Source: Streptomyces sp. SID13726
GTDB taxonomy: Bacteria > Actinomycetota > Actinomycetes > Streptomycetales > Streptomycetaceae
Length of the DNA stretch: 64,000 bases
Direction: 5' to 3'
NCBI RefSeq assembly: GCF_010548375.1
Contig: NZ_JAAGLY010000003.1
Location: forward strand, 806,001-870,000
The notes under the pieces: model-generated
What the model was told of the DNA's origin: nothing
The model's database searches: none
Seen by the model: only the letters and a program-made list of their open reading frames with translations
Shown here: piece by piece, positions 8,814-19,063 of the stretch
Numbering within the stretch: the stretch's first letter is position 1
Layout of the letters: each line of letters starts with the position of its first letter
Program-made: the position numbers and the translations under genes

Positions 8814-9955
8814 ACGCGGTTGGCCTCCGGGCGCGGGGCGTCGGCCGCGAACCGGCCGGCGCTCAAGGGGCTGACGTCCACGAAGGGTACGCGGCCCAGG
8901 TAGAGGTCGCGGACGACTTCGCCGACGGCCGGGCCCTGGAGGAAACCATGGCCGGAAAAGCCGGTGGCGTAGAGGAAGCGGGAGACCGAAGTGGCCTCGC
9001 CGATCAGGGCGTTGTGGTCGGGGGTGTTCTCGTACAGGCCGGCCCAGCCGCCGGTGCGGCGCAGGTCGAGGAGGCCGGGGGCGCGGTGCCGCATGGCCTC
9101 GGCGAGGCGGGGGATCCAGCGGTCGTGGGTGTCGGTGGCGAAGCCGGGCCGTTCGTCGGGGTCGGACATGCCGACGAGGAGTCCGGGGCCCTCGGCGTGG
9201 AAGTAGAGGCTGGTGGTGAAGTCGATGGTCATGGGCAGGTCCGGTGGCAGTCCGTGGACCGGTTCGGTGACCGCGATCTGGCGGCGCAGCGGCGACACCG
9301 GCAGGTCCACGCCGACCATCGCGCCGACAGCCTTCGACCAGGCGCCGGCCGCGCAGATCACCGTGTCGGTGGCGATCCGGCCGATGGTGGTCGCCACGGC
9401 GGTGATGCGGTCGCCGTGCAGTTCGATGCCGGTGACGTCGGTGTGGCGTAATATCCGCGCGCCGTGGGCACGGGCGGCGCTCGCGTAGCCCTGGACGACG
9501 GACTCGGGGGTGCAGTGGCCGTCGTCCGGCGAGTAGGCGGCGGCGAGCAGCCCGTCGGTGCTGATGAGCGGGGAGAGCGTGCGGGCCTCGGCCGGGTCGA
9601 TCATGCGGCTGGGTACGCCGAGGGCGTTCTGGACCCGCACGCTCCGCTCGAAGGAGGCCACCTCCTCCGGCGTCGACAGGAGGAACAGATAGCCGACCCG
9701 GTGCAGTCCGATGTCGTGTCCGGTCTCCTCCTGGAACCGGGCGAAGGCCTCCAGACTGCGGGCCCCGAGCTGGATGTTGACCTCGTCGGAGAACTGCGCG
9801 CGCACCCCGCCCGCGGCCTTGGAGGTGGATCCCGAGGCGAGTTCGTCCCGCTCGACCAGTACGACGTCTCTCACCCCGGCCCGCGCCAGGTGGAAGGCGA
9901 TGCTGGTGCCCATGACCCCGCCACCGATCACGACGGCTCCGGCCTGGTTGTTCAT
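8810..9955 (-). CDS. FAD-dependent amine/imino-acid oxidase (DAO / sarcosine oxidase beta-like)
   Basis: A 381-aa flavoprotein of the D-amino-acid oxidase superfamily. The dinucleotide fold AVVIGGGVMGTSIAFHLARA starts at residue ~7, VVLVERDELASGSTSKAAGG is the typical second loop, and the C-terminal YATGFSGHGFLQGPAVGEVV is the FAD/substrate signature seen in sarcosine and pipecolate oxidases. It overlaps both neighbours by 4 bp (ATGA), which points to one transcript. Beside two saccharopine dehydrogenases and a ketimine-reductase-like protein, an L-pipecolate, saccharopine or other secondary-amine substrate is likely. That is inference from context, since the family covers glycine, sarcosine, proline and opine oxidation. 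Confidence 0.85.
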   Translation of the reverse strand: MNNQAGAVVIGGGVMGTSIAFHLARAGVRDVVLVERDELASGSTSKAAGGVRAQFSDEVNIQLGARSLEAFARFQEETGHDIGLHRVGYLFLLSTPEEVASFERSVRVQNALGVPSRMIDPAEARTLSPLISTDGLLAAAYSPDDGHCTPESVVQGYASAARAHGARILRHTDVTGIELHGDRITAVATTIGRIATDTVICAAGAWSKAVGAMVGVDLPVSPLRRQIAVTEPVHGLPPDLPMTIDFTTSLYFHAEGPGLLVGMSDPDERPGFATDTHDRWIPRLAEAMRHRAPGLLDLRRTGGWAGLYENTPDHNALIGEATSVSRFLYATGFSGHGFLQGPAVGEVVRDLYLGRVPFVDVSPLSAGRFAADAPRPEANRV

Positions 9956-10923
9956 CTGCGTTCCTCCTGGGCTGCCCGGACCGCGGCCCAGGCCGCTGCC
10001 GCGTCCTGGATGCCGAGGCCGACGCTGTTGTAGTGGACGATGTCGCCGGGTCCGGTCCGTGCCGTGGCCCGCCCGGTGAGTACGGCGCCGAGCCCGACGA
10101 GGTCGGATTCGGCCAGCACTCCGGCCGCGAGCGCGTCCACGACCGGCCCGGCGTGTGCGGCGGCGGCAACGGGATCGTCGACGACGACGGCCGCGGACCG
10201 CCGCAGGACCTCGGGGTCCACCTCTCGGCGGGTGGGCTCGAAGGACCCCACGCTCACCACCGTGCACCCCGGGGCCAACCACCGGCCCCGCAGCACCGGC
10301 GTCGCGCTGAGCGTGCAGGTCGCGACGAGGGTGGCCCCGGTCACCGCCGACTCGGCACTGTCGGCCGCCTCGACGGCCAGGTCCAGTTCGGCCGCGAGGG
10401 TCCGGGCGGCACGGGCCCGGTGCTCGGGGGCCGGGCTCCACAGCCGTACGGACTTCAGGTCGCGCACCCGGGCGACGGCCCGCACATGGGCCAGGGCCTG
10501 GACGCCCGAGCCCAGGACGGCCAGGTCGGTGCTGTCGGGCGTGGCCAGGGCGTCGACGGCGACGGCGCTGGCGGCGGCCGTGCGCAGGGTGGTCACCGCG
10601 GTGCCGTCCATGACGGCGGACAGGCGGCCGGTCACCGGGTCGAGGACCGACACCACGGCGTGGACCGTGGGCAGCCCGGCCGCCGCGTTGCCCGGGTTGA
10701 CGCTGCCGAACTTCGCGACGGCCCCGGAGTCGGCGGAGAGCCGGGAGACGTACGCGAAGACCACACTGTCGTCGAAGCGGCTCGGGTGCATGATCTTCGC
10801 CGGCCGGTCGGCCGTACCGGAGCCGAGGGCGGTGAAGGCGGCGCGCTGCGAGGCGATGGCCGTGTCCACGTCGAGCAGACGCGTGACCTGCTGCCCGGAG
10901 AGGAAGAGGACGTCGTCGGTCAT
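9952..10923 (-). CDS. ornithine cyclodeaminase / mu-crystallin family reductase
   Basis: A 323-aa NAD(P)-binding protein: VLGSGVQALAHVRAVARVRD is the Rossmann nucleotide loop and ADRPAKIMHP holds the substrate-carboxylate lysine. The catalytic Asp of true ornithine cyclodeaminases lies in a GDxPGKxEL-type motif. Here the equivalent is VGSFEPTRREVD, which is closer to mu-crystallin/ketimine reductases and archaeal alanine dehydrogenase. Reduction of a cyclic ketimine such as piperideine-2-carboxylate therefore seems more likely than ornithine deamination. It starts 45 bp downstream of the cyclohydrolase gene and overlaps the FAD oxidase by 4 bp, so it probably shares their transcript. Confidence 0.85.
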   Translation of the reverse strand: MTDDVLFLSGQQVTRLLDVDTAIASQRAAFTALGSGTADRPAKIMHPSRFDDSVVFAYVSRLSADSGAVAKFGSVNPGNAAAGLPTVHAVVSVLDPVTGRLSAVMDGTAVTTLRTAAASAVAVDALATPDSTDLAVLGSGVQALAHVRAVARVRDLKSVRLWSPAPEHRARAARTLAAELDLAVEAADSAESAVTGATLVATCTLSATPVLRGRWLAPGCTVVSVGSFEPTRREVDPEVLRRSAAVVVDDPVAAAAHAGPVVDALAAGVLAESDLVGLGAVLTGRATARTGPGDIVHYNSVGLGIQDAAAAWAAVRAAQEERR

Positions 10924-10968
10924 TCCCTCTTCCTGTCCGGATTTCCCGTGCCGGAACCCGTCCGGCGA

Positions 10969-11628
10969 TCAGGACAGGTGGGCCACCGCGTCCAGGTGGG
11001 GCAGGTGGTGGTCCAGCCGCTCCCGCTTGGTGCGCAGATAGGTGATGTTGTTCTCGCACGGCGGTATCAGCAGCGGTACGGTCTCGGCGACCTCGATGCC
11101 GTGGCGGACCAGCGCCTCGCGCTTGCGCGGGTTGTTGGACATCAGACGCACCGAGTTCACGCCCAGGTCGTGGAAGATCCCGGCGGCGACGCCGTAGTCG
11201 CGGGAGTCCACGGGCAGGCCGAGCGCGAGGTTCGCCTCGACGGTGTCCAGGCCCTCCGCCTGGAGCGCCATCGCGCGCAGCTTGGCGAGCAGTCCGATGC
11301 CGCGGCCCTCGTGGCCCCGCAGGTAGACGACGATGCCGCTGCCCTCCTTGACCACGGCCCGCAGGGCGGCGTCGAGCTGGTCGCCGCACTCGCAGTGCTG
11401 GGAGCCGAACGCGTCACCGGTCAGGCACTCGGAATGCAGCCGGACGAGAACGTCTTCCGAGCCGATGTCACCGTAGACCAGGGCGACTTGTTCGTCACCG
11501 CGGTCGTGATCCAGGTATCCGACCGCCTGGAATTTGCCGTACACGGTGGGCAGCGGGGCATTCACCACGCGCTCCACACCCGTACGCTGTGGTGCCTTCT
11601 TGCCGAGTACGCCAACTTTATCTGTCAT
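10969..11628 (-). CDS. ribA: GTP cyclohydrolase II paralogue with Met120 (FAPy-forming type)
   Basis: A 219-aa stand-alone GTP cyclohydrolase II. The zinc ligands C68, C79 and C81 sit in the usual Cx10CxC, and RGHEGRGIGLL (104-114) holds the catalytic region. At residue 120 the sequence reads KLRAMALQ, where canonical enzymes (E. coli KIRAYALQ) have Tyr. From memory, the S. coelicolor paralogue SCO6655 has this same Met120 and releases the formylated pyrimidine FAPy instead of deformylating it. This gene is therefore likely dedicated to a secondary pathway, not riboflavin. It is separated by only 38 bp from the divergent creatininase-family gene and is followed at 45 bp by the mu-crystallin gene. 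An AGGAA ribosome site precedes the ATG. Confidence 0.93.
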   Translation of the reverse strand: MTDKVGVLGKKAPQRTGVERVVNAPLPTVYGKFQAVGYLDHDRGDEQVALVYGDIGSEDVLVRLHSECLTGDAFGSQHCECGDQLDAALRAVVKEGSGIVVYLRGHEGRGIGLLAKLRAMALQAEGLDTVEANLALGLPVDSRDYGVAAGIFHDLGVNSVRLMSNNPRKREALVRHGIEVAETVPLLIPPCENNITYLRTKRERLDHHLPHLDAVAHLS

Positions 11629-11666
11629 GATCTGGTTCCTAAGCAGAGACGAAAGGCCGTGAAAAG

Positions 11667-12419
11667 ATGAGTGGTTCGGGAATACGGTCGGCGGCGTACG
11701 GTCTGTTGCCGACGGACACTACGGAAGACGTACGGACCCGGGGCGCGGGCGTCTCAACACAGGTCGCCGTCCTTCCGGTCGGGAGCTTCGAACAGCACGG
11801 CCCGTACCTCCCGTTGGCGACCGACACACTCGTCGCCTGTGCCGTCGCGCGTGAGATCGCCGCGGCGTACCCGGTGCACCTCCTCCCCCCGGTGACGATC
11901 TCCTGTTCGCACGAGCACGCGGCCTGGGCGGGGACCGTCAGCATCTCCTCCGTCACCCTTCACTCGGTGGTACGGGACATTGCGGCCTCGCTGCGCCGCT
12001 CGGGCGTCGAGGCCCTGGTGGTGGTCAACGGACACGGCGGGAACTACGTGCTGGGCAACGTCGTCCAGGAGGCCTCCGCCCGCGGTGAGCGGATGGCGCT
12101 CTTCCCGGCCGCGGAGGACTGGGAGGCCGCCCGTACGGAGGCCGGGGTGGCCACCTCGCTGCTCACCGACATGCATGCGGGAGAAATCGAGACCTCCATT
12201 CTTCTGCACGCCCACCCGGAATACGTCCGGCCCGGTTACGAGACCTCCGATTTCGTCGCGGACGACCGTCGTCATCTCCTCACCCTCGGTATGTCCGGTT
12301 ACACCGATTCCGGTGTCATCGGGCGCCCTTCGCTGGGCTCTGCGGAAAAAGGGAAAGCGTTGCTGGAGAGCCTCTCGGCTTCCTTCGGAGCGTATTTCTC
12401 GATGCTCACGGAAGGGTAG
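11667..12419 (+). CDS. creatininase-family amidohydrolase, candidate FAPy deformylase
   Basis: A 250-aa metal-dependent hydrolase of the creatininase family. Metal ligands are visible at E42 and H44 (SFEQHGPYLPL), D53 (ATDT), H123 (NGHGGN) and E173 (DMHAGEIE). The same family includes archaeal ArfB, which removes the formyl group from FAPy, and mycofactocin MftE. Because the divergent neighbour is a FAPy-type GTP cyclohydrolase, deformylation of FAPy or of a later intermediate is the leading hypothesis. The intergenic gap of 38 bp leaves no room for a riboswitch. The last 121 bp overlap, in antisense, the coding end of the membrane protein gene at 12299-13783. No secretion signal. Confidence 0.88.
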   Translation: MSGSGIRSAAYGLLPTDTTEDVRTRGAGVSTQVAVLPVGSFEQHGPYLPLATDTLVACAVAREIAAAYPVHLLPPVTISCSHEHAAWAGTVSISSVTLHSVVRDIAASLRRSGVEALVVVNGHGGNYVLGNVVQEASARGERMALFPAAEDWEAARTEAGVATSLLTDMHAGEIETSILLHAHPEYVRPGYETSDFVADDRRHLLTLGMSGYTDSGVIGRPSLGSAEKGKALLESLSASFGAYFSMLTEG

Positions 12420-13783
12420 GACTTCGCCGGGCGCAGTCCCTGGTACCAGCGCACGACCAGGACGACCGCGCCCGGCAGGCTCGCCACGAAGCTGAGCACG
12501 CCGTAGACGATCGCGGTCGCGAGACCGGCCTCGGCGCCGAGGCCCATCGCGGCGAACGCCCAGGCGGTGACGCCCTCCCGGGGGCCGAACCCGCCGATGT
12601 TCAGGGGCAGTCCCATGGCGAGCAGGGCGAGCACCGCGAGCGGCAGCAGTACGGCGACGGAGGCGCCGGAGCCCGCGATGCGGGCGGCGAGGACGAACAT
12701 CCCGAGGTGGCCGGCGAGGACGAGGGCCGAGGAGAGCGTGACGCCGGGCCAGTTGCGGCGGGACAGCAGCGCCTCGCGGGCCTCGGCGAGTGTCGAGCGC
12801 AGGGCCCGGCCGCGGCGGGAGGGGGCCCGGTTCATGCGCAGGGCGACGACGACGGCGAGGGCGCCCAGGGCCGCGAGGCCGACGAGGGGTGCCAGGTGGC
12901 GGGCCTCGGTCAGCACCGGGGACGGCATGGTGAGCAGCACGGCACCGCCGACGATCGCCAACGCGATCTGTCCGGCGGCGCGTTCGAGGACGACGGCCCG
13001 GACACCGCGGCCCATGTCACCGGCGCTCTGTCCGTGCCGCACCGCGCGGTGCACGTCGCCGAGGACGCCGCCGGGCAGGGCCGCGTTCAGGAACAGGGCG
13101 CGGTAGTAGTCGGCCACGGCGGCGCCGAGCGGCAGCCGGATGCGCAGGCCGCGGGCCACCAACTGCCAGCGCCAGGCGCTGAACACGGTGGTCAGCACGC
13201 CGATCGCGAGCGACGCGAGCAGGGCGGTCCCGTCGATCCTGCGCAGGCCGTCCAGGAAGACGCCGGTGCCGAGCCGCCACAGCAGGACGGCGAGGATGGT
13301 GACGCCGGCGACGGTGCCGAAGTGGGTGCGCAGGGCGCGGGAGTTGAGGATCGCGCGCAGGGCGGTGCGCCCGCGGGGCGGTCGTGCGGGGCCGGGCCTG
13401 ACCGTGGTCACGATGACGCCGATCCGGTCGTGGGAGACGGCGGCCTCGGTGAGGTCGAGGACGGGGTGTCCGGCGGCTTCCAGCACCTCGGCCCGGGCGA
13501 CGATGGCGTCGGTCCGTGCCGTGAGCACGTCGTCCCGGGTCCGGACCACCTCGGCCTGGAGCGCGAGGGCCCGGTGGGTGACCAGGACCGGTCGCGCCGG
13601 GTCCGCGGGGCGCCGTACGGGCAGGTTCGCCCGGCCGCGCTCGACGCTCCGGACGGGCAGCAGCGCCCGCTCGCCCGGCTCGGCGTCACCGTTCTCCGCG
13701 AGGCCGTCACGCCGCTCGGTACCGGACCGCGACCCGGTGCCGGGCCGCAGCCCGGTGTCGGACCGCACCGTCTCCACGCTCAT
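12299..13783 (-). CDS. UPF0104/AglD-like membrane protein (LPG-synthase transmembrane family)
   Basis: A 494-aa protein. Residues 1-150 are polar and Arg/Asp-rich (cytoplasmic). Then come about eight helices, e.g. VAGVTILAVLLWRLG, LLASLAIGVLTTVFSAWRW and VAVLLPLAVLALLAMGLPLN. The motifs SAWRWQLVARGL and LPLNIGGFGPREG are typical of the MprF/AglD transmembrane domain, which flips lipids or lipid-linked sugars. The aminoacyl-transferase half of MprF is absent. It is coupled (ATGA) to the methyltransferase upstream. In this cluster it may translocate the lipid- or sugar-linked product. The final 40 codons run antisense to the creatininase gene; the tail after WYQGLRPAK has no clear family match and may be dispensable. 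Confidence 0.82.
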   Translation of the reverse strand: MSVETVRSDTGLRPGTGSRSGTERRDGLAENGDAEPGERALLPVRSVERGRANLPVRRPADPARPVLVTHRALALQAEVVRTRDDVLTARTDAIVARAEVLEAAGHPVLDLTEAAVSHDRIGVIVTTVRPGPARPPRGRTALRAILNSRALRTHFGTVAGVTILAVLLWRLGTGVFLDGLRRIDGTALLASLAIGVLTTVFSAWRWQLVARGLRIRLPLGAAVADYYRALFLNAALPGGVLGDVHRAVRHGQSAGDMGRGVRAVVLERAAGQIALAIVGGAVLLTMPSPVLTEARHLAPLVGLAALGALAVVVALRMNRAPSRRGRALRSTLAEAREALLSRRNWPGVTLSSALVLAGHLGMFVLAARIAGSGASVAVLLPLAVLALLAMGLPLNIGGFGPREGVTAWAFAAMGLGAEAGLATAIVYGVLSFVASLPGAVVLVVRWYQGLRPAKSYPSVSIEKYAPKEAERLSSNAFPFSAEPSEGRPMTPESV

Positions 13784-14864
13784 GACGCCCCGCCCGTCGG
13801 CCGGGACAGCGCCAGCAGGTCGCTGTGGTGGACGACCACCTTCAGCTCGCCCGCGCGGCAGGCCTCCAGCCGGTCCTGGAGGTAGCGCTCGGCGCGCTCC
13901 TTCAGCTCGGGGCGCTCCTCGACGGCCGCGCCGACCCAGCCGCGCAGCCACTGGGCGGTGAGCGCGGACTCGGCGGGGCCCAGGCGCCAGGCGCTCGGGT
14001 GCAGCCGTACCGTCGCGCCGCGCTCCGAGAACGCCTCGCAGGCGACGGTGACGGCGTCCGGGCCGAGCAGTCCGCCGCGCCGCTGGTGGGCGTTGAAGGC
14101 GTCGGCGATCTCGTCGTCCAGCGGGTCGGCCGGGGTGAGTTCGACGCGTCCGGCGACCGACAGCGTGAGCAGGGCCGGGCAGCCGGCCCCGGTGCAGGCG
14201 GCGGCGAGGGTGTCGATCTCCTCGCGGGTGAGGACGTCCAGGAGCGCGGAGGCCGTCACCAGCGAGGCGCCGGCGAGGGCGTCCGGGGTGAGCAGGCCGA
14301 CGTCGCCGCGGCGGGTCTCGACGGTGACGCGGCTGCCGTCGGCGGCGGAGCGCGGGGAGGCGACGGCCGCGAAGTGCAGGAGGTAGGGGTCCCGGTCGTG
14401 CAGGATCCAGTGCTGGGGGCCGTCCAGGCGGGGCGCGAGCCAGCGGCCCATGGAGCCGGTGCCGCAGCCCAGGTCGTGGATGACGAGTCCGGCCTTGCCG
14501 GGCAGGTTGGCCAGCCGGATGCGCAGCGGGTCGATCAGATCGCCGGCCCGCGCCGCCGCGTCGGGCCCCTCGCGCAGCTCCAGCCACTCGGGGGCGTACC
14601 GGGGAGCGTCGTCGGGGCCTGCGTCCCTGAGGCGTACGGTGGGCCGCTCGCCGGGGCGGGCACTGGGGCCGGCACCGGGAATGACCGATTCTGCATCGGC
14701 GCCCGCGGCTGAGGTCGTCACCAACTGAGCCTCACCCGCGACCGCCGCCTTCGCACCCTGGGCCTCCGCCAACGTGGTCACCACTTTCTGTGCCCCGGCC
14801 GACGGCACCTCCCGCGGCCCCGGCTGGGCCGGGATCTTCCCGCTCTGCTTGGTCGCCGTCTTCC

Positions 14865-14868
<4 letters not shown>
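13780..14868 (-). CDS. class I SAM-dependent methyltransferase
   Basis: A 362-aa protein. The first ~95 residues are low-complexity (Ala/Gly/Pro) and probably disordered. The Rossmann core begins with the SAM loop VIHDLGCGTGSMGRWLAP (motif I at 132-138), followed by the acidic residue in ILHDRDPYLL and LVTASALLDVLT. The start (ATG 14868) gives an ATGA overlap with the glycosyltransferase stop, and the stop overlaps the membrane protein start. Acceptor substrate unknown. Its place between a glycosyltransferase and a flippase-like protein suggests methylation of a sugar or lipid-linked intermediate, which is inference. Confidence 0.85.
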
Positions 14869-16555
<1,687 letters not shown>

Positions 16556-16560
16556 TCAGG

Positions 16561-17541
16561 TCAGGCGCTCTTGTCGTACCTCACGCGGTGACAGAGGGCC
16601 GCGATCTCCCCACTGGCGAGCTGTGGCATCACCTTCGGCAGTTCCTCGAACGCGCTTTCCCCCGTGACGAGGGCGTCGAGCGCCGGGTCGGCGAGCAGCT
16701 TCAGTGCGAGGGCCAGCCGGTCGCCGTAGCCGCGGCTCGCGCGGGCCGGGGAGACGGTGCCGACCTGGCTGCTGCGGATCGTCAGGCGCCGGGAGTGGAA
16801 GGCCTCGCCGAGCGGCAGGGCGACACGGCGGTCGCCGTACCAGCTCAGTTCGACGACCGTGCCCTCGGCCCTGAGGAGTTCCAGGGAGCGGGTGAGGCCC
16901 TGTTCGGTGGCGCTGGCGTGGACGACGAGGTCGCAGTCGCCGAGGGCGTCCGCGGGGGAAGCGAAGTCGACGCCGAGCGCCTCGGCGGTCGTGGCGCGGG
17001 CCGGGTCGGCGTCCACCAGCTGGACCCGCACACCGGGGAAGCGGGCGAGGAGCGCGGCGACCGAGCTGCCGACCATGCCGCCGCCGACCACCGCGATCCG
17101 GTCGCCGATCAGCGGGGCGGCGTCCCAGAGGGCGTTGACGGCGGTCTCGACGGTGCCGGCGAGGACGGCCCGGGCGGCGGGCACGTCGTCCGGTACGACC
17201 GTCACGGCGCTCGCCGGGACTACGTACCGCGTCTGATGCGGGTACAGACAGAAGACGGTCCTGCCCTTCAGCGCGGCGGGGCCCTCCTCGACCAGCCCCA
17301 CGCTGAGGTAGCCGTACTTCACCGGCGCCGGGAAGTCGCCCTGCTGGAAGGGGGCCCGCATGACGGAGTGCTGGTTCTCGGGCACCCCGCCGCGGAACAC
17401 GAGTGTCTCCGTGCCACGGCTGACCCCGGAGTACAGCGAACGGACCAGGACCTCGTCCTCGCGGGGGGCCGGAAGGGTGACGTCCCGTATCTCTCCTTCA
17501 CCCGGAGAGCGGAGCCAGAACGCACGTGCGGCGGGCTTCAT
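16561..17541 (-). CDS. MDR-family zinc-type alcohol dehydrogenase-like protein
   Basis: A 326-aa medium-chain dehydrogenase/reductase. The N-terminal barrel has the family's [21 protein letters not shown] and a Rossmann loop [21 protein letters not shown] at about 147-167. The structural-zinc Cys cluster is absent, and the catalytic Cys position reads YSGVSRG rather than C-G-x-C. A strong AGGAGGT ribosome site precedes the ATG. It lies 116 bp upstream of the PTPS homologue on the same strand and divergent from the CDP-alcohol phosphatidyltransferase. Likely an NAD(P)H-dependent oxidation or reduction step on a sugar-like or alcohol intermediate in this cluster. Substrate unknown. Confidence 0.85.
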   Translation of the reverse strand: MKPAARAFWLRSPGEGEIRDVTLPAPREDEVLVRSLYSGVSRGTETLVFRGGVPENQHSVMRAPFQQGDFPAPVKYGYLSVGLVEEGPAALKGRTVFCLYPHQTRYVVPASAVTVVPDDVPAARAVLAGTVETAVNALWDAAPLIGDRIAVVGGGMVGSSVAALLARFPGVRVQLVDADPARATTAEALGVDFASPADALGDCDLVVHASATEQGLTRSLELLRAEGTVVELSWYGDRRVALPLGEAFHSRRLTIRSSQVGTVSPARASRGYGDRLALALKLLADPALDALVTGESAFEELPKVMPQLASGEIAALCHRVRYDKSA

Positions 17542-17649
17542 CGAGAACCTCCTGAACGATCGGGAACTCGTTCACGTACCGAGATGTGCACAGGTCGCGC
17601 ACAGTACGCGGCCTTGATCGACTCTGTCATCTGGCCGGAGGAATGTGCG

Positions 17650-18426
17650 GTGGCCCTGAACAACACTTACGAAGCAAGGCTGGTCCAGCAGGAGACCGCG
17701 GTGGGAGCGGGTCTGCAGATCCTGTTGCTGGCCCTGCTCGGCACGGCGATCGGCATGGGGCCGGCGGGGTGGCTGACCGGCCTCGCCTTCGCCGTCGCCA
17801 CGTGGGCGGTGCTCTCCCGGGCGCTGCACCGCACCCGGCCGCGCTCCTTCGGCCCGGCCAACCGGGTGACCCTCGGCCGGGCGACCCTGGTCGGCGGAGT
17901 GACGGCCCTGGTGGCGGACTCCTTCCAGGACTCCCCGCCGGTGACGCTGTTCGTGGGTCTGACGGCGGTGGCGCTGATCCTCGACGGCGTGGACGGCAAG
18001 GTCGCCCGCGCCACCAACACCTCGACCCCGCTGGGCGCGCGGTTCGACATGGAGGTCGACGCGTTCCTGATCCTGGTGCTCAGCGTGTACGTGTCGATGT
18101 CGCAGGGCCCGTGGGTGCTGCTGATCGGCGCGATGCGCTACGGCTTCGTCGCCGCAGCCCGCGTCTGGAACTGGCTCAACGCCCCGCTGCCGCCGAGCAT
18201 GGCCCGCAAGACGGTGGCCGCGCTCCAGGGCATCCTGCTGCTGGTGGCCGCGTCCGGGTACCTGCCGCACACGGCGACCTTCGGGGTGGTGGCCCTGGCC
18301 CTGGCCACGCTGGTCTGGTCGTTCGGCCGGGACATCCTGTGGCTGTGGCGCACGCACCGGGCCGACCAGGCGGCGGTGGAGGAGCTGCTGGAGCTGATGC
18401 CGGCACCGCAGGCGGTGGCTTCCTGA
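17650..18426 (+). CDS. CDP-alcohol phosphatidyltransferase family membrane enzyme
   Basis: A 258-aa integral membrane protein. The GTG at 17650 is chosen for the GGAGG site 8 nt upstream; no ATG is better placed. The CDP-OH-P motif is complete, reading DG-x2-AR-x8-G-x3-D-x3-D inside DGKVARATNTSTPLGARFD plus the following MEVD. These residues bind CDP-lipid and two metal ions. About six helices surround it. The family moves a phosphatidyl or similar phosphoryl-alcohol group from CDP-activated donors to alcohols (inositol phosphate, glycerol-P and others). Divergent from the MDR dehydrogenase and probably part of the same pathway, where it would attach or build a phospho-alcohol moiety. The acceptor is unknown. 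Confidence 0.88.
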   Translation: MALNNTYEARLVQQETAVGAGLQILLLALLGTAIGMGPAGWLTGLAFAVATWAVLSRALHRTRPRSFGPANRVTLGRATLVGGVTALVADSFQDSPPVTLFVGLTAVALILDGVDGKVARATNTSTPLGARFDMEVDAFLILVLSVYVSMSQGPWVLLIGAMRYGFVAAARVWNWLNAPLPPSMARKTVAALQGILLLVAASGYLPHTATFGVVALALATLVWSFGRDILWLWRTHRADQAAVEELLELMPAPQAVAS

Positions 18427-18474
18427 CGGAGGCCCGCCCGCGCAGGGCTCGTCTCCGCGAGGCGTGAAGGGGGC

Positions 18475-18939
18475 TCAGCCCTTCAACGGCACCCGGTACA
18501 CCGTCGACTCCCGCTGCCGGAACCCCTGGCGTTCGTACACCCGGTTGGCCGCCGCCCGGTCCGGGCGGGAGGTGAGGTCGACGGTACGGGCGCCGGCCTC
18601 CCGGGCGAGCCGGATGGCCTCCCGGATCAGCAGGCCCGCGATGCCCTGGCCGCGCGCCGCGTGATCGACGATCACGTCCTCGATTCGGGCCCGCAGTCCG
18701 GCGGGCGCCGGGAACATCACCAGGGTGAGGGTGCCGACCACCGTCCCGGCGGCCGACCTGGCGACGAGCATGGTGTTGGCGTCGCAGGCCAGGATGCGGC
18801 CGAGCGCGGTGAGGTCGAGCGCCTCGGCCGTCGAGGACAGCTGCGGCAGCATCCGCGCGAAGGCGTCGACGAGTTCCTGGTCCGCCGCGCCGACGGTCTC
18901 CACCCGGATCTCCCGGGTCTGGTTCTCCTGGGTCTCCAT
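18475..18939 (-). CDS. GNAT-family N-acetyltransferase
   Basis: A 154-aa acetyltransferase. The acetyl-CoA motif A is VDHAARGQGIAGLLIREAIR, and the C-terminal ANRVYERQGFRQRE is the classic GNAT beta6/alpha4 end. Likely acetylates a small amine or a protein N-terminus; the substrate cannot be read from sequence. It lies 124 bp downstream of the MFS gene on the same strand, so it could be the last gene of the 24130-18475 group, but the gap leaves this open. Confidence 0.85.
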   Translation of the reverse strand: METQENQTREIRVETVGAADQELVDAFARMLPQLSSTAEALDLTALGRILACDANTMLVARSAAGTVVGTLTLVMFPAPAGLRARIEDVIVDHAARGQGIAGLLIREAIRLAREAGARTVDLTSRPDRAAANRVYERQGFRQRESTVYRVPLKG

Positions 18940-19063
18940 GCGCTGGACCCTATCGCCGGAGGCTCCAGGTCCTGTGGCTGTTCACGTCGTACGGCGGTCG
19001 CAGCCCGCCTCGGTGCCAGGCCTCCGGCGGGTGGGGAGCGGGGGAATCGGGCCCACCGGGTTC

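Noticed and set aside
8810-11389. Long minus frame running through the FAD oxidase gene and beyond
   Set aside because: Only the part from 9955 has the FAD fold. The upstream part is out of frame with the mu-crystallin gene and low in complexity.
11629-11666. FMN riboswitch for ribA
   Set aside because: The gap is 38 bp, far shorter than the ~140-nt RFN element, and no conserved RFN segments are seen.
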